Shown here one piece after another: positions 1 through 5,070 of a stretch of DNA of 5,070 nt (its first letter is position 1; each line of letters begins with the position of its first letter). Location: positions 1-5,070 of the forward strand of contig CALCHA010000054.1 in the NCBI GenBank assembly GCA_937901265.1, in the 5' to 3' direction. The notes beneath the pieces are model-generated. The model saw only the letters and a list, made by a program, of their open reading frames with translations. It did no database searches and was not told where the DNA came from. The translations under genes were made by a program, and so were the position numbers. The stretch is from an uncultured Phycisphaerales bacterium. Its GTDB lineage: Bacteria; Planctomycetota; Phycisphaerae; WQYP01.

Positions 1-1
1 C

Positions 2-457
2 GCGCCTGCGGGGACGGTGATGATTTCGAATCTGCAGCTTCCGCCGGCGATTGAGAATGTGACGATCCCCCCGCCGCCGGAGCTGGTGGCCGACGCCCGC
101 GCCAGTGGTTCAGCGCCGCTGATCACCCTGGCGGATCAGGCGCAGGGGCAATACAACCGGCTGCTGAACACGATCCAGTCGGAGTTCAATTCGCGAGGGT
201 CCTTCTCGCTGTCCTGCCTGTGCCTGGTGCTGCTCGGGGCGGCGCTGGGCATTGAACTGCGCGGGCGGAATCCGCTGGCGGTCTTTGTGGTGGGATTTGT
301 GCCGGCGGTGGTGCTGGTGCTGCTGATCACGGCGGGGCAGCAGCTAGCCGAGGGCGGCAGCAAGCACGTGGCGGCGGGGATCTCGCTGATCTGGGCGGGC
401 AACGCCCTGCTGCTGGCGATGGTCGCCGGCGTGTATTCGGTTCTACTTCGCCGTTAA
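2..457 (+). CDS. LptF/LptG-family permease, C-terminal part (cut by left edge)
   Basis: The reading frame is open to the left edge, so this is the 3' part of a longer gene. The GTG/ATG codons at 17 and 20 are most likely internal. About 151 residues are visible. A Pro-rich, probably periplasmic stretch (around IPPPPELV) and a polar segment lead into three hydrophobic helices: near SFSLSCLCLVLLGAALGI, PLAVFVVGFVPAVVLVLLI and the final GISLIWAGNALLLAMVAG. It ends in two arginines. Known for the family: LptF and LptG each have six helices with a periplasmic jellyroll between helices 3 and 4. Together with the ATPase LptB they extract lipopolysaccharide from the inner membrane. The three terminal helices fit helices 4-6. 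The assignment leans on this topology and on the adjacent, clearer family member; the visible sequence alone is divergent. The next gene starts 21 nt downstream on the same strand, as expected for an lptF-lptG pair. Confidence 0.72.
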   Translation, partial: APAGTVMISNLQLPPAIENVTIPPPPELVADARASGSAPLITLADQAQGQYNRLLNTIQSEFNSRGSFSLSCLCLVLLGAALGIELRGRNPLAVFVVGFVPAVVLVLLITAGQQLAEGGSKHVAAGISLIWAGNALLLAMVAGVYSVLLRR

Positions 458-470
458 CGATTCAACTTCC

Positions 471-474
471 GGAG
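471..474 (+). promoter_or_regulatory. Ribosome binding site (GGAG) for the second permease
   Basis: GGAG lies four bases before the ATG at 479, within the 21-nt gap after the upstream stop codon. The spacing is slightly short but usable. It supports the ATG at 479 as the start, which also gives the expected N-terminus MRLLDRYIIKNF. Confidence 0.6.
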
Positions 475-478
475 CCCC

Positions 479-1621
479 ATGCGTCTCCTTGACCGCTACA
501 TCATCAAGAACTTCATCGTCAATTACCTGCTGGCGCTGGGGGTGCTGGTGGGGATGTACATCCTGCTGGACCTGATCGTGAATTTTGACAACTTCACGCG
601 CGGGGCACAGGGCGTCGCGGCGTCGCAGCCGGGGGAGGCGAGTGGGGCGCTGGGGATCCTCGCCGACATTCTGGATTATTACGTTTTTCAGTCACTGATT
701 ATTTTTCAGCAGGTTTCGGGGGCGATTCCGCTGCTGGCTGCGGGCTTCACGATGGTGCGGATGACGCGGAATCACGAGCTGACGGCGATGCTGGCGTCGG
801 GGGTGTCGCTGTACCGGGTGGCGGCGCCAATCATCCTGGTGTCGGTGGGTTTCGGGGTGCTGTCGGTGGCCAATCAGGAGCTGGTCATTTCCCAGCCGTG
901 GGTGGTGGCCAAACTGCTTCGCAAGCACAACGAAATCAACACGGCGGTCACGAAGAACGACCCGGTGTATTTTGTGCGCGATGCGGACGGCTCGCTGATC
1001 ACGGCAACGGCGTATGACCCGGTGAAGAAGCGGCTGGAGAATGTGCGCATTATTCAGCGGCTGAAGAACGGCTCGGCGTATGGGCGGATCATGGCCGACA
1101 GCGCGACGTGGGAGCTTCCGCCGGGCGGCACGCAGGAAGCGTGGGTGATGCGGAACGCGCTGGTGATCGAGGACCGTCCGGATGCCGACCCTTCGCGGCT
1201 GGCGGCGGGGAAGGCACCGCTGCTGCTGTACAACACGCCCCTGACGCCCAAGCAGCTGGATCTGATTGCCTCGAAGAAGGCGGTGGATTATCTCTCTTCG
1301 CGGCAGGTGTGGGACCTTGCGGAGCGTTCGCCGCCGATCAACCAGCCGCCGCTGTACAAGATCATGCACCTGCGGATGACGCAGCCGATCATGAACATTC
1401 TGATGCTGCTGATCGGGATACCGTTTTTACTGACGCGGGAGCCGAACCGCCTGATTGTGAATATGTTTTATTGCGTGGCGACGTCGGTGGTGGTGTTTGC
1501 GACGACGTTTGTGATCTTTCAGATGGCAGGGACGACGCTGGATCCGCTGCTGGCGGCGTGGCTGCCGGTGATGATTTTCACCCCGGTTGCCGGAGCGGTG
1601 CTGCCGTCGATTCGCACGTGA
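479..1621 (+). CDS. LptF/LptG (YjgP/YjgQ) family permease, LPS export ABC transporter
   Basis: This is a complete 380-residue protein, near the usual size for the family. Seen: an opening MRLLDRYIIKNFIVNY followed by helix 1 (about residues 14-34), helix 2 (about 70-92), helix 3 (about 112-132), a long soluble segment (about 135-295), then helices at about 301-317, 324-348 and 354-375. The stretch after helix 2, with E100 and the following LTAMLASGVSLYRVAAP, matches the family's conserved cytoplasmic loop, which contacts the LptB ATPase in studied homologues. The soluble segment corresponds to the periplasmic jellyroll that passes lipopolysaccharide to LptC/LptA. A Gly/Ala/Ser-rich stretch (residues 41-60) lengthens the first periplasmic loop. 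It probably works as the partner of the preceding permease. LptF and LptG are hard to tell apart in distant phyla, so no symbol is given. Confidence 0.9.
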   Translation: MRLLDRYIIKNFIVNYLLALGVLVGMYILLDLIVNFDNFTRGAQGVAASQPGEASGALGILADILDYYVFQSLIIFQQVSGAIPLLAAGFTMVRMTRNHELTAMLASGVSLYRVAAPIILVSVGFGVLSVANQELVISQPWVVAKLLRKHNEINTAVTKNDPVYFVRDADGSLITATAYDPVKKRLENVRIIQRLKNGSAYGRIMADSATWELPPGGTQEAWVMRNALVIEDRPDADPSRLAAGKAPLLLYNTPLTPKQLDLIASKKAVDYLSSRQVWDLAERSPPINQPPLYKIMHLRMTQPIMNILMLLIGIPFLLTREPNRLIVNMFYCVATSVVVFATTFVIFQMAGTTLDPLLAAWLPVMIFTPVAGAVLPSIRT

Positions 1622-1745
1622 AGGGCGGGGCCGGTGCTTGCCCATACCCCCTGGGCCGCCAGGTTTGCGACGGGCAGCGGCAGAAGTACCCTCACCTTTT
1701 TCGTTTGCGACCGTTTTTGGCATAGGAGCCGCGGGGATCGCCCGG

Positions 1746-1751
1746 TATAGT
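1746..1751 (+). promoter_or_regulatory. Possible -10 element (TATAGT) for the lyase/PEP-CTERM operon
   Basis: TATAGT resembles a sigma-70 type -10 box and is the best match in the gap. Transcription would begin near 1758, leaving a leader of about 43 bases. No good -35 box lies at the usual 17-base distance. TTGGCA at 1717-1722 is 23 bases upstream, too far for a standard promoter. Transcription from an activator-dependent or alternative-sigma promoter, or read-through from the permeases, remains possible. Confidence 0.3.
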
Positions 1752-1787
1752 GACGCTGCAATTCTGCAGGCGGCGGCATCGATCATC

Positions 1788-1795
1788 AGGCGGAG
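1788..1795 (+). promoter_or_regulatory. Ribosome binding site (AGGCGGAG) deciding the lyase start at 1801
   Basis: AGGCGGAG ends five bases before the ATG at 1801. The same frame is open back to a GTG at 1750, but that codon overlaps the candidate -10 element and would add 17 residues that resemble nothing expected. The ATG at 1801 gives a basic N-terminus typical of planctomycetal exported proteins, so it is preferred. Confidence 0.65.
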
Positions 1796-1800
1796 CGACC

Positions 1801-4284
1801 ATGGTTTTACGGCGGCACCGGCGTCAGCGTTCTTCTCAGAACCTTCTGCAGGTTCTCGAATCGCGCATTCTCTTTTCCTTCGGCATCACCGACAGTGGCG
1901 GCAGCCTCCTCGTGGATACCGGCGCCCAGCTCACCTTTACCCTTTCCAAGAGCAACGGCGACGTGCTCTCCATGAAGTATCGCGGGAACGAACTGCAGGC
2001 CCCGCACAGTCTCACGCAACGCTACTCCCATTACGCATCGGGTCTGAGCAGCTCCAGTGCCGTGGCCTACACGGTCGACAACGCCGACGGGTGGGCGATG
2101 GTGAGCGTCACGGATTCCGGCCTTGGCGTGACGCAGTACTACATGGCGCGCAACGGCTACAACAACCTCTACATGGCCACCTATGCCGGCGGCGCCAGTC
2201 CCCCCTCTCCCGGCGAGATGCGTTTCCTGACTTACCTCAACTACTCCATCTTCACCAATCACCCCGACGCCTCCGACACCAAGGGCGGCACGGCCATCGA
2301 GGGCTCCGACGTCTTCGCCAAGTCCGACGGCACCACCCATTCCAAGTTTTATGACTCCGCGCCCTTCATTGACGACACCTCCCATGGCGTGACCGGAAGC
2401 ACCAACGGGCAGAACGTGGGCGCGTTTATGATGATCGGCAGCCACGAAACGAGTTCCGGCGGGCCCTTCTTCAAGGACATTGAGTTTCAGAGCACCGGAA
2501 ATGCCGTCGAAATGTACAATTACATGTACTCCGGCCACACGCAGACGGAGAACTTCCGTCCCGGGCTGCAGGGGCCCTATGCGATTGCGTTCACCGACGG
2601 GGGCGCTCCGGCACCGATCGATTACTCCTTTATGGACGCCATGAACCTGCAGGGATGGGTGCCGGCCTCTGGTCGCGGGTCGCTCACCGGGGTCGCCAGC
2701 GGCATCACCAATGGCGACCGCATCACGGTGGGCCTGGCCAATGCGACCGCCGAGTATTGGGGAACCCCCGCGGCCAACGGAAGCTACACGATTACCGGCA
2801 TCAAGCCCGGCACCTACACCGAGACGCTGTACGACCAGGAACTTGCCGTGGGCACGGCGAGCGTCACGATTTCCGCCGGCGGGATCACCACTCGGAACAT
2901 CGCCAACTCGATCGTTCGCCCTTCGACGATCTGGACGATCGGTGCGTGGGACGGGACGCCGGCGGGGTTCCTCAATGCCGACCAGATCGCCATCATGCAC
3001 CCCTCCGATCCGCGGCTGAATCCCTGGCCGGCGACGACCACCTACGTCATCGGCTCGAGCACCCCGGCGAGTTGGCCGCTGATCCAGGCGAAGGACATCA
3101 ACAACGACAGCAAGGTGGTGTTCACCCTGTCGACGGCGCAGAGCAAAGTGTCACTCACGTTACGGGTCGGCATTTCGTTCGCGTACGCCGGGGGCCGCCC
3201 TTACATCGTGGTGAACAAGGGCGCGGCGGGCGCGTGGACCAGCAGCATTCCCGCGGCCAGCAGCCAGCCGGACAGCCGCGGCATCACCCGCGGGACCTGG
3301 CGGGGCAACAACGTCACCTTCACCTACACCATCCCCGCGTCCGCTCTCATTGCCGGACAGAACAGCATCGACCTGATCGTCGCCAGCGGCAGCAGCACCA
3401 GCGGGTGGCTTTCACCCTCGGTCACGTACGACGCCATCGACCTTCTGGGCCCGAACAACGCGCCGACCGTCGCGGTCCCTGCCATGGCGTCGGTCACGCC
3501 GGTGACGGGGAACAGCACGATTCTGAGCGTGTTGGGAGCCGATGATGACGGGGAGTCGGAACTGACCTACACCTGGGCCATCGCAGGCCCGGCGGGCGTG
3601 GCGCTGAGCGCCAATGGCACCAACGGGGCCAAGAGCACGACCGCCACCTTCGCCGCCCCCGGCACCTATACGTTTACCTGCACGATCACCGACGCCGGCG
3701 GGCTATCCGTCAGCAGTGCCACGACCATCCTGGTCTCGGATCTTCCGCCGGAGCTGCAGTCGGTCACGCTCAACGACGGCGCGGCGCAGCGGTCGATGGT
3801 GAACAGCGTCACGCTGCAGTTTTCGCGGCAGGTCACCCTTGCTCCCGGGGCGCTCACCCTCGCCCTCCATCCCTCGGTCAACGGCGGCGGCGCGGTCGGT
3901 ACGCTGCCGGGCGCGATCGCGTGGTCGTCTGCCGACGGCGGCTTCACTTACACCGTTACTTTCAGCGGCGGCAATGTCACCGCCGGATCGCTTGCCGACG
4001 GCGTTTACGACCTGCAGGTGCATGCGGCGCTGGTGACGGATGTGTGGGGGCATTTTCTGCCGGGCGGCGACAGCACGACGACATTTTATCGGCTTTTCGG
4101 CGACGTGAATGGCGACGGGATCGTCGACAGCCTCGACTCGCTGTTTTTTCGCAGCCGCCAGGGATCTGCCACTGGCTCCAGCGGTTATCGGTGGTATCTT
4201 GACTACGACAACAGCGGCATTATCGACAGCCTTGACTCGCTGCAGTTCCGCAAGCGGCTGGGTGCCAGTTACACGATTTCGTAA
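1801..4284 (+). CDS. Rhamnogalacturonan endolyase (PL4) with PKD-like and dockerin-like domains
   Basis: The protein has 827 residues. PL4 enzymes cleave rhamnogalacturonan I of pectin by beta-elimination. Layout: basic N-terminus with LESRILFS (residues 19-26), a variant of the planctomycetal LEPR-x-LL motif; catalytic beta-sandwich (about 27-278); FnIII-like domain (about 281-371); jelly-roll CBM-like domain (about 373-550, with IGAWDGTPAGF and MHPSDPR); PKD-like domain (about 554-645); a beta-rich domain opening ELQSVTLNDGAAQRSMV (about 651-760); dockerin-like module (about 765-821). K182 in SKFY and H246 in SGHTQTE align with the catalytic Lys150 and His210 of the Aspergillus aculeatus enzyme; R141, Y239 and Y241 also align with its active-site region. 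These alignments are from memory. All three PL4 domains look intact, so activity is expected. The N-terminus lacks a classical hydrophobic signal core, but the architecture implies export. A PEP-CTERM gene follows after 12 bases, probably in the same transcript. Confidence 0.93.
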   Translation: MVLRRHRRQRSSQNLLQVLESRILFSFGITDSGGSLLVDTGAQLTFTLSKSNGDVLSMKYRGNELQAPHSLTQRYSHYASGLSSSSAVAYTVDNADGWAMVSVTDSGLGVTQYYMARNGYNNLYMATYAGGASPPSPGEMRFLTYLNYSIFTNHPDASDTKGGTAIEGSDVFAKSDGTTHSKFYDSAPFIDDTSHGVTGSTNGQNVGAFMMIGSHETSSGGPFFKDIEFQSTGNAVEMYNYMYSGHTQTENFRPGLQGPYAIAFTDGGAPAPIDYSFMDAMNLQGWVPASGRGSLTGVASGITNGDRITVGLANATAEYWGTPAANGSYTITGIKPGTYTETLYDQELAVGTASVTISAGGITTRNIANSIVRPSTIWTIGAWDGTPAGFLNADQIAIMHPSDPRLNPWPATTTYVIGSSTPASWPLIQAKDINNDSKVVFTLSTAQSKVSLTLRVGISFAYAGGRPYIVVNKGAAGAWTSSIPAASSQPDSRGITRGTWRGNNVTFTYTIPASALIAGQNSIDLIVASGSSTSGWLSPSVTYDAIDLLGPNNAPTVAVPAMASVTPVTGNSTILSVLGADDDGESELTYTWAIAGPAGVALSANGTNGAKSTTATFAAPGTYTFTCTITDAGGLSVSSATTILVSDLPPELQSVTLNDGAAQRSMVNSVTLQFSRQVTLAPGALTLALHPSVNGGGAVGTLPGAIAWSSADGGFTYTVTFSGGNVTAGSLADGVYDLQVHAALVTDVWGHFLPGGDSTTTFYRLFGDVNGDGIVDSLDSLFFRSRQGSATGSSGYRWYLDYDNSGIIDSLDSLQFRKRLGASYTIS
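4117..4263 (+). repeat. Dockerin-like duplicated segment within the lyase gene
   Basis: Two copies encode near-identical peptides: GIVDSLDSLFFRSRQG (4117-4164, residues 773-788) and GIIDSLDSLQFRKRLG (4216-4263, residues 806-821). Each completes a calcium loop. In loop one D768, N770, D772, D776 and D779 occupy positions 1, 3, 5, 9 and 12. In loop two D801, D803, S805, D809 and D812 do so. This paired arrangement is the hallmark of type I dockerins, which bind cohesin domains. The 33-residue offset between copies is somewhat longer than in the compact clostridial forms. Confidence 0.8.
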
Positions 4285-4287
4285 AGC

Positions 4288-4292
4288 GAAGG
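4288..4292 (+). promoter_or_regulatory. Ribosome binding site (GAAGG) for the PEP-CTERM gene
   Basis: GAAGG lies four bases before the ATG at 4297 and seven before the adjacent in-frame ATG at 4300. Either could be the start, a difference of one Met. The site begins four bases after the lyase stop codon, so terminating ribosomes would cover it, which suggests translational coupling. Confidence 0.55.
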
Positions 4293-4296
4293 TTTC

Positions 4297-4920
4297 ATGA
4301 TGAGCTTCACCCCCCGTTTCGCGGGTTCCCTTGCCGCCGCGACGATTGCCCTGGGCATGTTCGCCGGCGTGGCGCAGGCCGTGGGCCCCACGTATTCTTT
4401 TTCCAGCGGCACGCCGAGCGTGGACGTTAACGCACAGACCGCCATCCTTCCCATTTATCTCCATGAAGTTTCCGGCCCGACCTCGCAAATCAACAGCGAC
4501 GGCGGCCTGTTCAGCTTCGGGTTCAGCGTCAGCGTCACCGGCGGCCCGGGGACGATCCAGAGCCTCACCCGCAATCCCGCCTTCGACCAGCTCGATCCCG
4601 GGTCCACCGGCATCTTCCCCACGACGACCGCCAGCCTCTGGGCGGAGCAGAATGCCAACTACCCCAACGGTCCGACGGTCGACGGCAATGGCAACGTGCT
4701 TCTTGCGACGCTCACCCTTCAAGGCGTCTCCACCGCCACCACCCTGAACATTGCGGATTTCGGTGCGGGCTCTCAGACAGTGGATTACGCGGGCAAGGCG
4801 CTGGACCCCTCGGCGAGCTACAGCACCACGGTGGCGGTTCCCGAGCCTGCGACTCTGGCGGTCAGCGGAGCGGGGGTGATGCTGCTGCTGACGGGGCGAC
4901 GTCGTCGTCGCGTGGCCTGA
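4297..4920 (+). CDS. PEP-CTERM sorting-domain protein, possible cohesin-like ectodomain
   Basis: The protein has 207 residues. A Sec signal peptide (basic R7, hydrophobic 8-25, likely cleavage after AQA at 26-28) starts it. It ends with VPEPAT (P182, E183, P184), a hydrophobic stretch (about 186-200) and five consecutive arginines (201-205). That tripartite tail is the PEP-CTERM signal, recognised by an exosortase that anchors or releases proteins at the surface of exopolysaccharide-producing Gram-negatives. The ectodomain (about 29-180) is rich in Gly, Ser, Thr, Asn and short beta-strand patterns. Its order, an early VDVNAQTAILPIYLHEV pair of strands, a long middle, then GNVLLATLTLQGVSTATTLNI, resembles cohesin folds, but this is judged by eye and no diagnostic residue proves it. 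No enzymatic motif or cysteine is visible. The gene lies 12 bases after the dockerin-bearing lyase, so a joint role at the surface is likely. No exosortase gene is visible in the window. Confidence 0.87.
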   Translation: MMSFTPRFAGSLAAATIALGMFAGVAQAVGPTYSFSSGTPSVDVNAQTAILPIYLHEVSGPTSQINSDGGLFSFGFSVSVTGGPGTIQSLTRNPAFDQLDPGSTGIFPTTTASLWAEQNANYPNGPTVDGNGNVLLATLTLQGVSTATTLNIADFGAGSQTVDYAGKALDPSASYSTTVAVPEPATLAVSGAGVMLLLTGRRRRRVA

Positions 4921-4934
4921 GCGTCGCGTCGGGG

Positions 4935-4952
4935 CCAGCTCACGGACGCTGG
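4935..4952. terminator. Weak hairpin between convergent genes
   Basis: CCAGC (4935-4939) pairs with GCTGG (4948-4952) around an eight-base loop, and two G-T wobbles could extend the stem. It fills the 32-base gap between two converging stop codons, a usual place for a bidirectional terminator. The stem is short and no T-run follows on either strand, so the call is tentative. Confidence 0.2.
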
Positions 4953-5069
4953 TTATCCCAGCACGGTGCGGTAGGTCTCCACCCGGGGGGATTCCACCAG
5001 CAGCTCCTCATACTCCGCCATCAGCGTCAGCGAATGGGGGGCGTACAAGTGGAGGTCGAACTGCTTTTC
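4953..5069 (-). CDS. Unidentified protein, C-terminal 38 residues (cut by right edge)
   Basis: On the minus strand the frame is open from the right edge to a TAA stop (TTA at 4953-4955 on the plus strand). The last residues include FDLHLYAPHSLTLMAEYEEL and end VESPRVETYRTVLG. The composition is that of a soluble protein with an acidic, probably helical stretch, and it looks like real coding sequence. I do not recognise the family from this fragment. The gene converges on the PEP-CTERM gene with 32 bases between stop codons, so it belongs to a different transcription unit. Confidence 0.6.
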   Translation of the reverse strand, partial: EKQFDLHLYAPHSLTLMAEYEELLVESPRVETYRTVLG

Positions 5070-5070
5070 C

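Larger units (their letters stand above)
1622..1800 (+). other. Intergenic region upstream of the rhamnogalacturonan lyase gene
   Basis: These 179 bases lie between the permease stop and the lyase start. The first ~40 bases are G/C-rich and can form only weak pairings (GGCGG at 1624-1628 with CCGCC at 1656-1660). No T-run follows, so there is no convincing rho-independent terminator. Two T5 runs (1697-1701 and 1714-1718) stand out in otherwise GC-rich sequence. CGTTTG at 1702 and CGTTTT at 1712 start ten bases apart, about one helical turn, which could be chance or a regulator site. Downstream are a promoter-like TATAGT and a ribosome binding site. Confidence 0.5.

Noticed and set aside
1697..1718. 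T5 runs in the intergenic gap as a rho-independent terminator for the permease operon
   Set aside because: No stable GC stem directly precedes either run.
1717..1751. TTGGCA and TATAGT as a sigma-70 promoter pair, or TTGGCA as a sigma-54 -24 element
   Set aside because: The gap of 23 bases is too long for sigma-70, and no TTGC-type -12 element follows at the right distance for sigma-54. Only the TATAGT is kept, at low confidence.
1750..1752. GTG at 1750 as the lyase start
   Set aside because: It overlaps the possible -10 element, and the ATG at 1801 has a better-placed ribosome binding site and gives the expected N-terminal motif.
1587..2354. A 255-codon plus-strand frame overlapping the permease end and the lyase start
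   Set aside because: It is out of frame with both supported genes, and its translation is rich in Arg, His and Gln without recognisable features.
1807..3000. A 397-codon open frame on the minus strand opposite the lyase
   Set aside because: It is antisense to a clearly recognised PL4 enzyme. Its translation is dominated by Arg, Gly, His and Val with no domain, as expected for an antisense shadow in GC-rich DNA.
3703..4722. A 339-codon open frame on the minus strand across the lyase/PEP-CTERM junction
   Set aside because: It spans two well-supported genes on the other strand and has biased, low-information composition (Arg/Ala/Gly/Val rich).
4896..4911. GCGACG/CGTCGC hairpin near the end of the PEP-CTERM gene as a terminator
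   Set aside because: It lies inside the codons for the terminal arginine tract and is explained by repeated CGN codons. No T-run follows.
479..4920. Permeases and lyase as one functional cluster
   Set aside because: A 179-base gap separates them, and LPS export is a housekeeping function with no evident link to pectin degradation. They are best treated as neighbours.

Overview
The window looks like chromosomal DNA of a high-GC planctomycete, most likely from the class Phycisphaerae. This is inferred from three traits that co-occur in that group: a PEP-CTERM surface protein, a large secreted protein whose N-terminus resembles the planctomycetal 'LEPR-x-LL' motif, and a C-terminal dockerin-like module attached to a carbohydrate-active enzyme. 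No marker gene is present to fix the taxonomy.

Bases 1-1621 hold two same-strand genes for LptF/LptG-type permeases. The first is cut by the left edge and only its C-terminal membrane part is visible. The second is complete (380 aa). A 21-nt gap separates them, so they are probably an operon encoding the paired membrane subunits of the lipopolysaccharide export ABC transporter.

Bases 1622-1800 are a non-coding gap with a weak promoter-like element and a good ribosome binding site. Bases 1801-4284 encode an 827-aa multidomain enzyme. Its first ~550 residues are a complete three-domain rhamnogalacturonan endolyase of polysaccharide lyase family 4 (PL4), strongly resembling the short fungal type, with the catalytic Lys and His in place. 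A PKD-like domain, a further beta-rich domain and a two-loop dockerin-like module follow. Only 12 nt downstream, bases 4297-4920 encode a 207-aa PEP-CTERM protein with a signal peptide, a beta-rich ectodomain that may be cohesin-like, and a C-terminal Pro-Glu-Pro/transmembrane/Arg-rich sorting signal.

The last 150 bases contain the C-terminal 38 codons of an unidentified gene on the minus strand, convergent with the PEP-CTERM gene.

The most interesting reading is that the lyase and the PEP-CTERM protein form a two-gene surface-display unit. The lyase would carry a dockerin, and its neighbour would be an exosortase-anchored protein with a possible cohesin-like receptor domain, holding a pectin-degrading enzyme at the cell surface. 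The sequence directly supports the gene order, the close spacing, the dockerin loops and the PEP-CTERM tail. The cohesin assignment and the interaction are inference.
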